Shown in pieces: positions 35,787-45,180 of a DNA stretch of 64,000 nt (positions are counted from its first letter, which is position 1; every line of letters starts with the position of its first letter). The notes under the pieces are model-generated. The model worked only from the letters and a program-made list of their open reading frames with translations, was not told the DNA's origin and searched no databases. The stretch comes from Luteipulveratus halotolerans (GTDB taxonomy: Bacteria; Actinomycetota; Actinomycetes; Actinomycetales; Dermatophilaceae), in contig NZ_LAIR01000002.1 in the NCBI RefSeq assembly GCF_001247745.1, positions 434,001-498,000 of the forward strand, in the 5' to 3' direction. Both the position numbers and the translations under genes were made by a program.

Positions 35787-36481
35787 TGCGCGTGCACCGT
35801 GCCGTCGGCATGGCTGTGCGGAGCCATCGGACCTGGGTCCTGCGGCTGGTGCGCGCCGCTGCGATGGGCGGCGAGCGTCGTACGCACCCAGTCGGTGAGG
35901 GCCTGCACGGATGCCACGTCGGTGCGGGAGAGTGCGACGACCGGTCGGCCACCGCGCGCCTCGCGGCCCTGCCGCTCCATCAGGTCGACGTCGACGCCGA
36001 CGTGGGGCGCGAGATCGGTCTTGTTGACGACGAGCAGGTCGGCCCGCGCGATGCCCGGCCCGCCCTTGCGGACGACGTCCCCGCCGCCGGCGACGTCGAG
36101 GACGAACAGCTGCGCGTCGACGAGGGCGGGCGAGAACGTCGCGGTCAGGTTGTCGCCGCCGGACTCGACGAGCACGAGGTCCAGCGGTGCGAAGTCGGCC
36201 TCGAGGTCCTCGACGGCGATCGCGTTGGCGGTGATGTCGTCGCGGATCGCCGTGTGCGGGCAGGCGCCGGTCTCGACCGCGCGGATGCGCTCGGGGTCGA
36301 GCACGCCTGCGGCGCGGAGCATCTGGGCGTCCTCGTCGGTGTAGATGTCGTTGGTGACGACGCCGATCTGCAGCTCACCGGACAGCGCTCGGCACAGCGT
36401 GCCGATGAGCGACGACTTGCCGGTGCCGACCGGACCGGCGACGCCGAGGCGCAGGGCGCGGGTGGGGGTGGGCTCAGGCAC
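35783..36481 (-). CDS. ureG: Urease accessory GTPase UreG
   Basis: 232 aa SIMIBI-class GTPase. The P-loop GPVGTGKSSL is at about residue 16; VVTNDIYTDEDAQML, ETGACPHTAIRDD with the nickel-binding Cys-Pro-His, LVESGGDNL and NKTDLAPHVG (base recognition) are all present. GTP hydrolysis drives nickel insertion into UreC. A His-rich tail (GPMAPHSHADGTVHAH) may hold nickel, which is notable because the operon has no ureE, the usual His-rich nickel donor. Confidence 0.96.
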   Translation of the reverse strand: MPEPTPTRALRLGVAGPVGTGKSSLIGTLCRALSGELQIGVVTNDIYTDEDAQMLRAAGVLDPERIRAVETGACPHTAIRDDITANAIAVEDLEADFAPLDLVLVESGGDNLTATFSPALVDAQLFVLDVAGGGDVVRKGGPGIARADLLVVNKTDLAPHVGVDVDLMERQGREARGGRPVVALSRTDVASVQALTDWVRTTLAAHRSGAHQPQDPGPMAPHSHADGTVHAH

Positions 36482-37133
36482 GGAACAACCTCCGGGGTGC
36501 GTGGTGATGGGCGTGCTGCCACAGCTCGAGCGCGGGCGCGGCAGGAGCCGGGATGTCGTCGGGTTCGGTGAGCTCGGCGACGCGGCGTACGACGTCGTCG
36601 ACCTCGGCGGCGAGCTGCAGCGTCCAGGTGACGGGTTCGGCGGGGTCGAGCGGCACCAGCTTGAGTGCCGCTGCGCCGACGGTCTGCAGGTCGTCGTGGC
36701 AGATCAGCCGGGCGAGCGCGGGCGGGTCGATGCCGAGGTGGTGAGCCAGCAGAGCGACGGCGACCGGTCGTGGCCGGTGCTCGGTCGCGCGCGGCTGAGA
36801 GCCGCCGTCGAGCCGGGCCAGCAGGCGCAGGTAGCCGCGGCCCACCTCGATCGCGGCCGCGCGGACGACCTCGCTCGGGGTGCGCGCCGCCCACGCGTCG
36901 GTGACCCGTTCGAGAGGTTCGCCGGTGCGCAGGGCGTGCAGGGCGACCACTGCGGTGGCGGCGTCGACCGTCGTCGCGGTGCGCAGGCGCGTACGCAGGT
37001 ACGCCGGGACGTCGGCCTCGGGGAGGCCCGCCAGGAGCGCGGGTTCGAGGCCGCCGGACTGCGTGTGCCCACCCGTGGGCAGGCGCGCGTCCGCGAGCAG
37101 CAGGACGCCGAGATCGGCTGTGGCAGTGGACAA
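36474..37133 (-). CDS. ureF: Urease accessory protein UreF
   Basis: 219 aa all-alpha UreF, which couples UreG to the UreD-urease complex. Signature regions are LLLADARLPTGGHTQSGGLEPAL near the N-terminus and DDLQTVGAAALKLVPLDP in the second half. The tail is His-rich (ELWQHAHHHAPRRLFRA). Overlaps ureG by 8 bases; 8 bases after ureC. Confidence 0.92.
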   Translation of the reverse strand: MSTATADLGVLLLADARLPTGGHTQSGGLEPALLAGLPEADVPAYLRTRLRTATTVDAATAVVALHALRTGEPLERVTDAWAARTPSEVVRAAAIEVGRGYLRLLARLDGGSQPRATEHRPRPVAVALLAHHLGIDPPALARLICHDDLQTVGAAALKLVPLDPAEPVTWTLQLAAEVDDVVRRVAELTEPDDIPAPAAPALELWQHAHHHAPRRLFRA

Positions 37134-37141
37134 CTCGCGCC

Positions 37142-38845
37142 TCAGAACATCGAGTAGAGCTGGGCGAGCGGCAGCTCGGTGGCCGGCTGCGGGCGTACGG
37201 TCCCACCGTCGACGGCGATCGCGAACGTCTCGGGGTCGATGTCGATGCGCGGTCGGGCGTCGTTGTTGACCATGTCGGCCTTGGTGACGTCGCGCGTCGG
37301 TCGTACGCCGACCAGCTCGCGTCGCAGGCCGAGCCGGTCGCGCAGACCGTCGTCGAGCGCCGCAGGGGACACGAACGCCTTCGACAGGTCGGCACCCGCG
37401 GCGTTGACCAGGGCCGGCCGCATCAGGACGGGCTGCGGTGTCGGGATCGACGCGTTGGGGTCACCGAGCGCGGCCCACACGATGGCGCCGCCCTTGATCA
37501 CGACCGACGGGCGGACGCCGAAGAACCGCGGGTCCCACAGCACCAGGTCCGCGAGCTTGCCGGTCTCGACGGAGCCGACCTCGTGGTCGATGCCGTGCGC
37601 GATGGCCGGGTTGATCGTGTACTTCGCGATGTAGCGGAGCGCTCGCTCGTTGTCCGCCGGCCGGGTCTCGCCGAGCGGCCCGTACCTCGCCTTCATGACA
37701 TGAGCGACCTGCCAGGTGCGGGTGACGACCTCGCCGATGCGACCCATCGCCTGCGCGTCGGACGACGTCATCGACAGCGCGCCCAGGTCGTGCAGCAGGT
37801 CCTCGGCGGCGATCGTCGTCTCGCGGATGCGTGACTCGGCGAACGCGAGGTCCTCGGGCACCGCCGGGTTGAGGTGGTGGCACACGATGAGCATGTCGAG
37901 GTGCTCGGCGACGGTGTTGACGGTGTGCGGCAGCGTCGGATTCGTCGATCCCGGAAGGACGTTCGGCTCCGAGGCGATCGAGAGGATGTCGGGAGCGTGG
38001 CCGCCGCCGGCGCCCTCGGTGTGGAAGGCGTGGATGCTGCGCCCGCCGATCGCCCGCAGCGTCGAGTCGACGTAGCCCGCTTCGTTGAGGCTGTCGCTGT
38101 GCAGCGTGACCTGCAGGCCGTACTCGTCGGCGGCCCGCAGGGCGGCGTCGATCGCGGCGGGTGTGGAGCCCCAGTCCTCGTGCACCTTGTACGCGGCGGC
38201 TCCGCCGAGCGCCTGCTCGCGCAGTCCTGCCTCACTGACGGTGTTGCCCTTGCCCATCAGCAGGACGTTGACGGGCAGGTCGTCCAGCCCACGCAGGACG
38301 TGGGCGAGGTGCCACGGCCCGGGCGTGACGGTGGTGGCCTTGGAGCCCTCGGACGGTCCGGTGCCCCCGCCGCCGACCGTCGTGATGCCGGTGGCCAGGG
38401 CCTCGTGCAGCTGGCTGGTCGACAGCAGGTGCACGTGCATGTCGATGCCGCCCGCGGTCAGGATGCGCCCCTCGCCGGCGATCACGTCGGTGCCGGGGCC
38501 GATCTCGAGGTCGGGGTGGACGCCGTCGGCGATGTCGGGGTTGCCCGCCCGGCCCAGCGCGACGATGCGCCCGGCGCGGATGCCGACATCGGCTCGTACG
38601 ACCCCGCCGTGGTCGAGCACCACGGCGTTGGTGATGACGGTGTCCAGCGCCCCGTCGGCGTTGCTGCGGGTGCCCTGCGCCATGGACTCGCGGATCGTCT
38701 TGCCGCCGCCGAACACCGCCTCGTCGCCGCCGACGGTGAGGTCGCGCTCGACCTCGATCCACAGGTCGGTGTCGCCGAGGCGCACCTGGTCGCCGACGGT
38801 CGGTCCGTAGAGCGCGGCGTACTGCTCGCGGTCGATCTGCACCAT
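37142..38845 (-). CDS. ureC: Urease alpha (catalytic) subunit
   Basis: 567 aa, normal length. The dinuclear nickel ligands are in place: H137 and H139 (DMHVHL), the carbamylated lysine K220 (AYKVHEDWG), H249, H275 (FHTEGAGGGH) and an Asp in the later SSDAQAMGR block. The flap residues C322 and H323 (VCHHLNP) are also present, so the enzyme should hydrolyse urea. The stretch right after the first histidines reads HVHLLSTSQ where most ureases have HxHFICPQQ-like sequence, a local divergence near the metal site. ATG overlaps the ureB stop. Confidence 0.95.
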   Translation of the reverse strand: MVQIDREQYAALYGPTVGDQVRLGDTDLWIEVERDLTVGGDEAVFGGGKTIRESMAQGTRSNADGALDTVITNAVVLDHGGVVRADVGIRAGRIVALGRAGNPDIADGVHPDLEIGPGTDVIAGEGRILTAGGIDMHVHLLSTSQLHEALATGITTVGGGGTGPSEGSKATTVTPGPWHLAHVLRGLDDLPVNVLLMGKGNTVSEAGLREQALGGAAAYKVHEDWGSTPAAIDAALRAADEYGLQVTLHSDSLNEAGYVDSTLRAIGGRSIHAFHTEGAGGGHAPDILSIASEPNVLPGSTNPTLPHTVNTVAEHLDMLIVCHHLNPAVPEDLAFAESRIRETTIAAEDLLHDLGALSMTSSDAQAMGRIGEVVTRTWQVAHVMKARYGPLGETRPADNERALRYIAKYTINPAIAHGIDHEVGSVETGKLADLVLWDPRFFGVRPSVVIKGGAIVWAALGDPNASIPTPQPVLMRPALVNAAGADLSKAFVSPAALDDGLRDRLGLRRELVGVRPTRDVTKADMVNNDARPRIDIDPETFAIAVDGGTVRPQPATELPLAQLYSMF

Positions 38846-39159
38846 CAGCGGTCACCGCCGATCTGCAGGCCTGGTACGACGGCGCGCCCGCCCAGGCGTA
38901 CGGCGCTCACCTCGCGCGAGACGCCCGGCTCGAACCGGACGGACGTGCCGGCCGGGACGTCGAGCCGGAATCCCTCGGCCGCGGCGCGGTCGAACGCGAG
39001 TGCGCTGTTGGCGGCCGGCAGGTGCAGGTGCGAGCCGATCTGGACGGGTCGGTCGCCGGTGTTCTCGATGACGAGGCTGATGCGCTCGCGGCCCTCGTTG
39101 AGATCGATGGTGCCGGGCCGGACGCGGATCGCGCCGGGGCCGGTGCTGGCGCCGCTCAT
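38845..39159 (-). CDS. ureB: Urease beta subunit
   Basis: 104 aa, the usual size for a separate beta subunit, a structural part of the urease trimer. Motifs: VIENTGDRPVQIGSHLHLPAANSAL and VPAGTSVRFEPG, then a VxLVxxGG-like end (VRLGGRAVVPGLQIGG). Overlaps ureA by ATGA and ureC by one base, so A, B and C are tightly coupled. Confidence 0.95.
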   Translation of the reverse strand: MSGASTGPGAIRVRPGTIDLNEGRERISLVIENTGDRPVQIGSHLHLPAANSALAFDRAAAEGFRLDVPAGTSVRFEPGVSREVSAVRLGGRAVVPGLQIGGDR

Positions 39160-39458
39160 GCGATCGGGTGGTGCAGCGTCACGAGCTTGCGGCCGTCGGG
39201 GAAGGTCGCCTCGACCTGCACGTCGCTCAGCATCTCGGCGACGCCGTCCATCACCTGGTCGCGGCTCAGGACGCTGCGACCCTGCTCCATCAGGTCGGCG
39301 ACGAGCGCTCCCTCACGAGCGCGCTCGATCACCCAGGTCGACAGCAGCGCCACCGACTCGGGGTGGTTGAGCCGTACGCCGCGCGCGAGCCGGTCGCGGG
39401 CGATGATGCCTGCGACCGACAGCAGCAGCTTCTCGGTGTCGCCAGGGGTCAGGTGCAT
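39156..39458 (-). CDS. ureA: Urease gamma subunit
   Basis: 100 aa gamma subunit. MHLTPGDTEKLLLSVAGIIARDRLARGVRLNHPESVALLS and the C-terminal VQVEATFPDGRKLVTLHHPIA are diagnostic. First gene of ureABCFGD. A GlnR-like box sits 35-50 bases upstream of the ATG. Confidence 0.96.
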   Translation of the reverse strand: MHLTPGDTEKLLLSVAGIIARDRLARGVRLNHPESVALLSTWVIERAREGALVADLMEQGRSVLSRDQVMDGVAEMLSDVQVEATFPDGRKLVTLHHPIA

Positions 39459-39492
39459 GCCTGCCAGTAGAGCAACCGCATGTGTCGGCGAT

Positions 39493-39508
39493 GTTTCTCG
39501 CCGGTGAC
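39493..39508 (-). promoter_or_regulatory. GlnR-like box upstream of ureA
   Basis: On the - strand, GTCAC, CGGCGA, GAAAC matches the actinobacterial GlnR half-box gTnAC-n6-GaAAc exactly; six bases later GACAC gives part of a second gTnAC. It lies 35-50 bases before the ureA start. GlnR control of urease is known in other actinobacteria; binding here is inferred. Confidence 0.5.
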
Positions 39509-39515
39509 GCGTGCG

Positions 39516-40022
39516 TCAGGAGACCAGCCCGCGGACGTACGCCGCCTGACCGACGTGCTGCGCGGTGTCGTCGACGACCGACACCAGGCGTACGGCACGG
39601 GTCACCGGCGGGTCCCAGCGCCGGTCGATGACCTCGCCCAGCTGCTGGTCGGTGAGGTCCTTCAGCACGGTGAGCGTGAGCTCGTGCGCGGCCTGCTGGT
39701 AGTCCCGCAGGAGGGCCGTGTCGGTGGTCGAGAACGCGCCGACATCGGCGCTGCTCTGGCCGTAGCCCGTCGCGTCGGCGGCGTACGGCAGGGCGAACCG
39801 CTCGACGAAACCCTCACTGCTCCAGACCTGCTCGGCGCCCACGAGATCGGCCAGGTGAGAGTCCTGGACACGACTGAGGTGCCACACGAGCCAGCCGATC
39901 GAGTTGGCGTCGGGCCTGGGTCGGGCAAGGACCTGCTCGGGCGTCAAGCCGTCGAGGACGGTGGCGACGTTGTCGCGGACGCGCTCGAACCCGTCCTTGA
40001 GGATGTCGGTCGCCGCAGTCAT
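39516..40022 (-). CDS. DinB/DUF664-family protein
   Basis: 168 aa four-helix DinB-like fold. GWLVWHLSRVQDSHLADL (His near residue 48) and AQHVGQAAYVRGL near the end supply the histidines that bind a metal in this superfamily, whose actinobacterial members include mycothiol-dependent S-transferases. Start ATG at 40022 with GGAG before it. The substrate is unknown. Ten bases separate it from mmsA, so they may share a transcript. Confidence 0.75.
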   Translation of the reverse strand: MTAATDILKDGFERVRDNVATVLDGLTPEQVLARPRPDANSIGWLVWHLSRVQDSHLADLVGAEQVWSSEGFVERFALPYAADATGYGQSSADVGAFSTTDTALLRDYQQAAHELTLTVLKDLTDQQLGEVIDRRWDPPVTRAVRLVSVVDDTAQHVGQAAYVRGLVS

Positions 40023-40032
40023 CGAATCTCCT

Positions 40033-41523
<1,491 letters not shown>

Positions 41524-41572
41524 GAAACCGACGCTACGCGCCGGGCGACCCTGCGGTCGAGACCGCACCCGT

Positions 41573-41701
41573 TGGTTGAGCCGGTCCGAGGCGCAAGCCG
41601 AGGACCGTGTCGAAACCACCGCGACCGCGAGGGAGACCCTCCCCGAGCGGCACCTCGGTTTCGACACGGTCTCGCGCTGTGGGGCTCGACCGGCTCAACC
41701 A
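41573..41701. repeat. Imperfect inverted repeat, copy of an interspersed family
   Basis: Outer arms tggttgagccgg (41573-41584) and ccggctcaacca (41690-41701), inner arms accgtgtcgaaacc (41604-41617) and ggtttcgacacggt (41657-41670). The segment fills the space between the 3' end of metI and the 5' end of mmsA. Its right half, including ctgtggggctcg, recurs near 52920. Such GGTTTCGACACGG-type palindromes are scattered in many actinobacterial genomes. Confidence 0.75.
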
Positions 41702-41709
41702 GCGGAGTG

Positions 41710-42381
41710 TCAGCGGCGCATGACGCGGCGGGCGGCGTACAGGCCCGCGAACTGAGCGACCTGCACGATGACCACGATCGCTGCGACCGCCGCCCAGGTG
41801 ACACCCCAGTTGAACCGCTGGTAGCCGTAGGAGATCGCGAACTGGCCGAGCCCGCCGCCGTTGATCGCGACCGCTGCGGCCGACATGTCGACCACCGCGA
41901 CGAACGCGAACGTGAAGCCGAGGATCAGTGGTCCGAGCGCCTCGGGCACCAGGACCGTCCGGATGATCCGCCAGGGCGAGGCTCCCATCGACTGAGCGGC
42001 CTCGACGACGCCGGGGTCGACCGAGACGAGGTTCTGCTCGACGATGCGTGAGATGCCGAACGTCGCGGCCACGATCAGCGCGAACGTCGCCGCCTTGATG
42101 CCGATGGTGGTGCCCATCGCCTTCATCGTGAGCGGCCCGATCGCGGTGATCAGGATGATGAACGGAATGGGCCGTACGAGGTTCACCAGCACGTTGAGGA
42201 CGGTGTAGACGGGCCGGTGGGCGAGGATGCCGCCGCTGCGGGTGGTGTGCAGCAGTACCCCGAGCGCGAGACCGAGCAGTCCGCCGATGAGCAGGGTCAG
42301 CGACACCATGACCAGCGTCTGCTGGATCGAGTCGAGGAAGACAGGACGCAGCTCGCCCCAGGCGGTGTCGGCGCTGATCAT
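41710..42381 (-). CDS. metI: Methionine ABC transporter permease
   Basis: 223 aa, five to six helices. The inner-membrane permease motif is visible around residue 130-150 (EAAQSMGASPWRIIRTVLVPEALGPLI), the EAA loop that docks on MetN. FIILITAIGPLT and DMSAAAVAINGGGLG are typical of MetI. ATG overlaps the metN stop (four bases). Confidence 0.93.
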   Translation of the reverse strand: MISADTAWGELRPVFLDSIQQTLVMVSLTLLIGGLLGLALGVLLHTTRSGGILAHRPVYTVLNVLVNLVRPIPFIILITAIGPLTMKAMGTTIGIKAATFALIVAATFGISRIVEQNLVSVDPGVVEAAQSMGASPWRIIRTVLVPEALGPLILGFTFAFVAVVDMSAAAVAINGGGLGQFAISYGYQRFNWGVTWAAVAAIVVIVQVAQFAGLYAARRVMRR

Positions 42382-43409
42382 GCGACGTCTCCGTCCACGA
42401 GGGTGCCGCGCAGGTCGGCGGCGGCACGGCGTACGGCGTCGGGGTCGCCCTGCAGCAGCACGGTGAACGTGCCGAGGGCGTCGTCCTTGACCGCGGTGTA
42501 GCCGCCGTGGACGAGCTCGAACGTCACGTCGTGGCGGCGGACGAGGTCACTGAGCCGACCACCGATGGTGTGCCGGTCGTCGACGGTCACGGTGACGACC
42601 TCAGCGTCGTACGCCGACCGCAGCTGCTCCAGCTCGCCGTCGCCCGGCCGCGTGCGCAGCGTCGCGTCGAGGAAGCGGCGGGTGGTCGCGTGGCTCGGAG
42701 CGGCGATCACGTCACGGACGGGGCCGTGCTCGACGAGGACGCCTCCGTCGAGGACGGCGACGTGATCGGCGAGAGAACGCACGACGTCCATCTCGTGGGT
42801 GATGACCACGATCGTCACGCCGAGCTCTTCGTTGACCCGGCGCAGCAGCCGCAGCACGTCCTGCGTCGTGTCGGGGTCGAGGGCGCTGGTGGCCTCGTCG
42901 GCGAGCAGGATCGGCGGGCTGGTCGCGAGCGCGCGGGCGATGCCGATGCGCTGCTTCTGGCCGCCGGACAGCTCCTCGGGGTAGGCCCACGCCTTGTCGG
43001 TGAGGCCGACGAACGACAGCAGCTCGGCGACGCGTGCCTTCTGCCGTTCCTTCGACCAGCCGGCCAGCTGCAACGGGTAGGCGATGTTGCCGAAGACGGT
43101 GCGTGAGGAGAACAGGTTGAACTGCTGGAAGATCATGCCGATGCGCGAACGCACCTCACGAATCTCCTTGGCGCTCAACGAAGTCAGGTCCTTGCCGTCG
43201 ACGACGACGCTGCCCTCGGTGGGGCGTTCGAGACCGTTGATGAGGCGTACGAGCGTGGACTTGCCGGCGCCCGAGTAACCGATGACCGCCGACACCCGAC
43301 CCTGCGGGACATCGAGGTCGATGTCCCGCAGGGCCGTGACGGTGCTCTTGCCGCGCGTGAACGTCTTGCCGACGCCCCGCAGCTCGATCAGTGCGTCGTG
43401 CTCAGTCAC
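42378..43409 (-). CDS. metN: Methionine ABC transporter ATP-binding protein
   Basis: 343 aa. Walker A GYSGAGKST at residues 44-52, signature LSGGQKQRIGIARAL, Walker B ILLADEATSALD, and the H-loop in VVITHEMDVV. After about residue 255 comes a C2/NIL ligand-binding domain (AEVVTVTVDDRHTIGGRLSDLVRR, VHGGYTAVKDDALGTFTVLLQG), which in MetN senses methionine and inhibits transport. Overlaps metQ by four bases. Confidence 0.94.
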   Translation of the reverse strand: MTEHDALIELRGVGKTFTRGKSTVTALRDIDLDVPQGRVSAVIGYSGAGKSTLVRLINGLERPTEGSVVVDGKDLTSLSAKEIREVRSRIGMIFQQFNLFSSRTVFGNIAYPLQLAGWSKERQKARVAELLSFVGLTDKAWAYPEELSGGQKQRIGIARALATSPPILLADEATSALDPDTTQDVLRLLRRVNEELGVTIVVITHEMDVVRSLADHVAVLDGGVLVEHGPVRDVIAAPSHATTRRFLDATLRTRPGDGELEQLRSAYDAEVVTVTVDDRHTIGGRLSDLVRRHDVTFELVHGGYTAVKDDALGTFTVLLQGDPDAVRRAAADLRGTLVDGDVA

Positions 43410-44362
43410 TTCTTCGCGTCCGCCTTGAGCTTGTCCGTGATCTTCACCAGGTCGGCCCGCGGCTTGTCGACGATGACCGCGGTGCCCTTGGAGTACGCCT
43501 CGACCTGCGTGATCACCGAGGGGTCGTGGTAGAGCTTCGCGATCTTGAGGTAGGTCGGGTTGTCCTTGTCCTCGGCGCGCGCGACGAACGCGTTGATGTA
43601 GGGCTCGGCCTCCGGGCGCTTCGGGTCGTCGTTGAACAGCGCCTTCTTCGGGTCGAGCTTGGCGTCGAGGGCGAAGTTGTTGTTGATCACCGACGCGTCG
43701 ACAGACGGCAGCGAGGCCACGGTCTGCGCGGCGTCGACCGGGGCGACGGTGACCTTGGAGGCGCCGGTGTCGATGTCCTTGGGGGTCGACAGCGTGTTGC
43801 CGCCGCCCTTGAGCTTGAGCAGGCCGGCCTGCTGCAGCACGAGCAGCGCCCGCGCCTGGTTGGTCGGGTCGTTGGGGATCGCGACCTTGCCGCCCTGGGG
43901 GATCTGGTTGAGCGCCGTGTGCTTCTTGGAGTAGACACCCAGCGGTACGACGACCGTCGAGCCGATCGGCGTCAGGTCCTGGTCCGCCTCGACGTCGTAC
44001 GTCGCGAGGAACTGCAGGTGCTGGAACAGGTTGAGGTCGGTCTGCTTCTGCGCGAGGGCGGGGTTGGCCTGCGTGTAGTCACCGAAGTTGACCACCTTGA
44101 TGGTGATGCCCTGCTTGGCGGCGAGGTCCTGCAGCGGCTTCCAGTAGGGCGCGCTCGCCTCGGTCGTCCCGATGCTGACGGTCTGCGTGCCGCCCTCGTC
44201 GTCGTCGGACGCGACGGCCTTGATCGCGAAGCCGGCGGCGACGAGGACGACGACGCCGGCGGCTGCAGCGCCGAACAGAGCGCCCTTGCCGCGGCCGGGC
44301 TTGTCGGGCAGCGCGGGCGTCGAACCGTCAACATTCTCAGGGGTTTTCGGGGTCTCGGACAT
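43406..44362 (-). CDS. metQ: Methionine-binding protein MetQ, membrane-anchored without a lipobox
   Basis: 318 aa NlpA/MetQ solute-binding protein. A 25-residue cytoplasmic-type head (PKTPENVDG...RGKG) and one helix (ALFGAAAAGVVVLVAAGFAIKAVAS) replace the usual lipoprotein signal; no cysteine follows the helix. The binding domain has KVVNFGDYTQANPALAQKQTDLNLFQHLQFL and GGKVAIPNDPTNQARALLVLQ. AAAGGAA precedes the ATG. First coding gene of metQNI, behind a long regulatory leader. Confidence 0.93.
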   Translation of the reverse strand: MSETPKTPENVDGSTPALPDKPGRGKGALFGAAAAGVVVLVAAGFAIKAVASDDDEGGTQTVSIGTTEASAPYWKPLQDLAAKQGITIKVVNFGDYTQANPALAQKQTDLNLFQHLQFLATYDVEADQDLTPIGSTVVVPLGVYSKKHTALNQIPQGGKVAIPNDPTNQARALLVLQQAGLLKLKGGGNTLSTPKDIDTGASKVTVAPVDAAQTVASLPSVDASVINNNFALDAKLDPKKALFNDDPKRPEAEPYINAFVARAEDKDNPTYLKIAKLYHDPSVITQVEAYSKGTAVIVDKPRADLVKITDKLKADAKK

Positions 44363-44458
44363 GGTGGTTCCTTTCGGTGCGGGCAGGGAGGACGGCAGGG
44401 TCAGCCGACCCCTGCGGGGTTGCTGCGGTGGGTGCGTGAGGGCTGTGCGGCGCGCCTG

Positions 44459-44527
44459 TCAGCGGCAGCGCGGACAGCAGCAACGACGGGTGGTCGTCGG
44501 TGCCGAGTGGTGCGTGTGGTGGTGCAT
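44459..44527 (-). CDS. Cysteine-rich leader peptide upstream of metQ
   Basis: 22-codon ORF with ATG at 44527 and GAGGA a few bases before it. It begins with a His-rich run and ends RRCCCPRCR then TGA, so four of the last seven residues are cysteine, three in a row. Short Cys-run ORFs act as cysteine-responsive attenuators of sulfur genes in mycobacteria. It lies between the SAM riboswitch and metQ (96 bases before the metQ ATG). A short hairpin follows at 44408-44420. Confidence 0.6.
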   Translation of the reverse strand: MHHHTHHSAPTTTRRCCCPRCR

Positions 44528-44589
44528 GGGCGTCCTCGAAGGTCGGCCACTACGGGAGTGGAGTGCTTGCGCGAGGGTTGGTCGCGCCC

Positions 44590-44670
44590 GGTCGTCACCT
44601 GGAGCACCCCGCCACGTCCGTGAGGGTTGCCGCCCAGCAAGCCAGGGCTTGTCGCTGGGTCTCATGACCT
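44590..44670 (-). ncRNA. SAM riboswitch (SAM-IV-like) in the metQNI leader
   Basis: Read on the - strand: GGTCATGAG, then CCAGCGACAAGCCCTGG with CTTGCTGG (P2/P3 hairpin), CGGCAACCC, and GCGGGGTGCTCCAGGTGACGACC closing P1 with the first GGTC. The order and the core pieces CAAGCCC, GGCAACCC and GGGGTGC match the SAM-IV class of the SAM-I/IV superfamily, common before methionine and sulfur genes in actinobacteria. It should shut metQNI off when S-adenosylmethionine is abundant. About 225 bases of leader separate it from metQ. Confidence 0.8.
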
Positions 44671-44758
44671 GGGCCTACGGTAAGAACGCGTTCAGCGGGA
44701 AGTCAAATGGGTAACCCAACACGGGATTATGACGTGGGTCACGTCGGGACCGGATGTG

Positions 44759-44772
44759 ACGAAGTGCGGAAC
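44759..44772 (+). promoter_or_regulatory. Promoter-like element, copy 1 (before the epimerase fragment)
   Basis: acgaagtgcggaac, followed 17 bases later by gatccc. The same 14-mer occurs at 45780, also ahead of a + strand gene. GGAAC with a box 16-17 bases downstream resembles an ECF-sigma promoter. The first copy ends 60 bases before the epimerase ATG. Confidence 0.35.
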
Positions 44773-44832
44773 GATCGCCTGACGGGGCCGATCCCGCTGT
44801 GTCCCAACAGGTCTCGCGCCTAGCGTGAGTAC

Positions 44833-45180
44833 ATGAGACTGCTCGTGACCGGCGGCGCCGGGTTCATCGGACGGCACGTCGTGGACGCTGCGACGGCAGC
44901 CGGTCACGACGTGACCCGGCTCGACCTGGTCGACGGTGATGACGTACGCGACCCGGACGTGGCCGAGCGCGCGGTGCACCGCGTCGACGTCGTCGCGCAC
45001 CTGGCGGCCAAGGTCGGGCGCGGCGTCGACGTGGCGGACCTGCCGGCGTACGCCTCGCACAACGACGTCGGCACGACCACGCTGCTGGCAGCGATGGCAC
45101 GCCGTGGCGTGCGCAGGCTGGTGCTCGCGAGCTCGATGGTCGTCTACGGAGAAGGGCGCGGCCGTTGCCCTCAGCACGGC
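44833..45180 (+). pseudogene. NAD-dependent sugar epimerase, N-terminal fragment
   Basis: About 116 codons of a short-chain epimerase: LLVTGGAGFIGRHVVDAA (Rossmann Gly motif at residue 7), DLVDGDDVRDPDVAERAV, VAHLAAKVGRGVDV, and LVLASSMVVYGEGRG with the catalytic Tyr. Homology seems to persist to CPQHG near 45180; after that the + frame is antisense to another gene. The last two thirds (substrate domain) are gone, so it cannot be a working epimerase. It joins tail to tail with a truncated - strand gene. Confidence 0.75.

Noticed and set aside
44401..44640. A 79-codon open frame in the metQ leader
   Set aside because: It runs through the riboswitch aptamer and has no ribosome site; the 22-codon Cys-rich ORF is the supported one.
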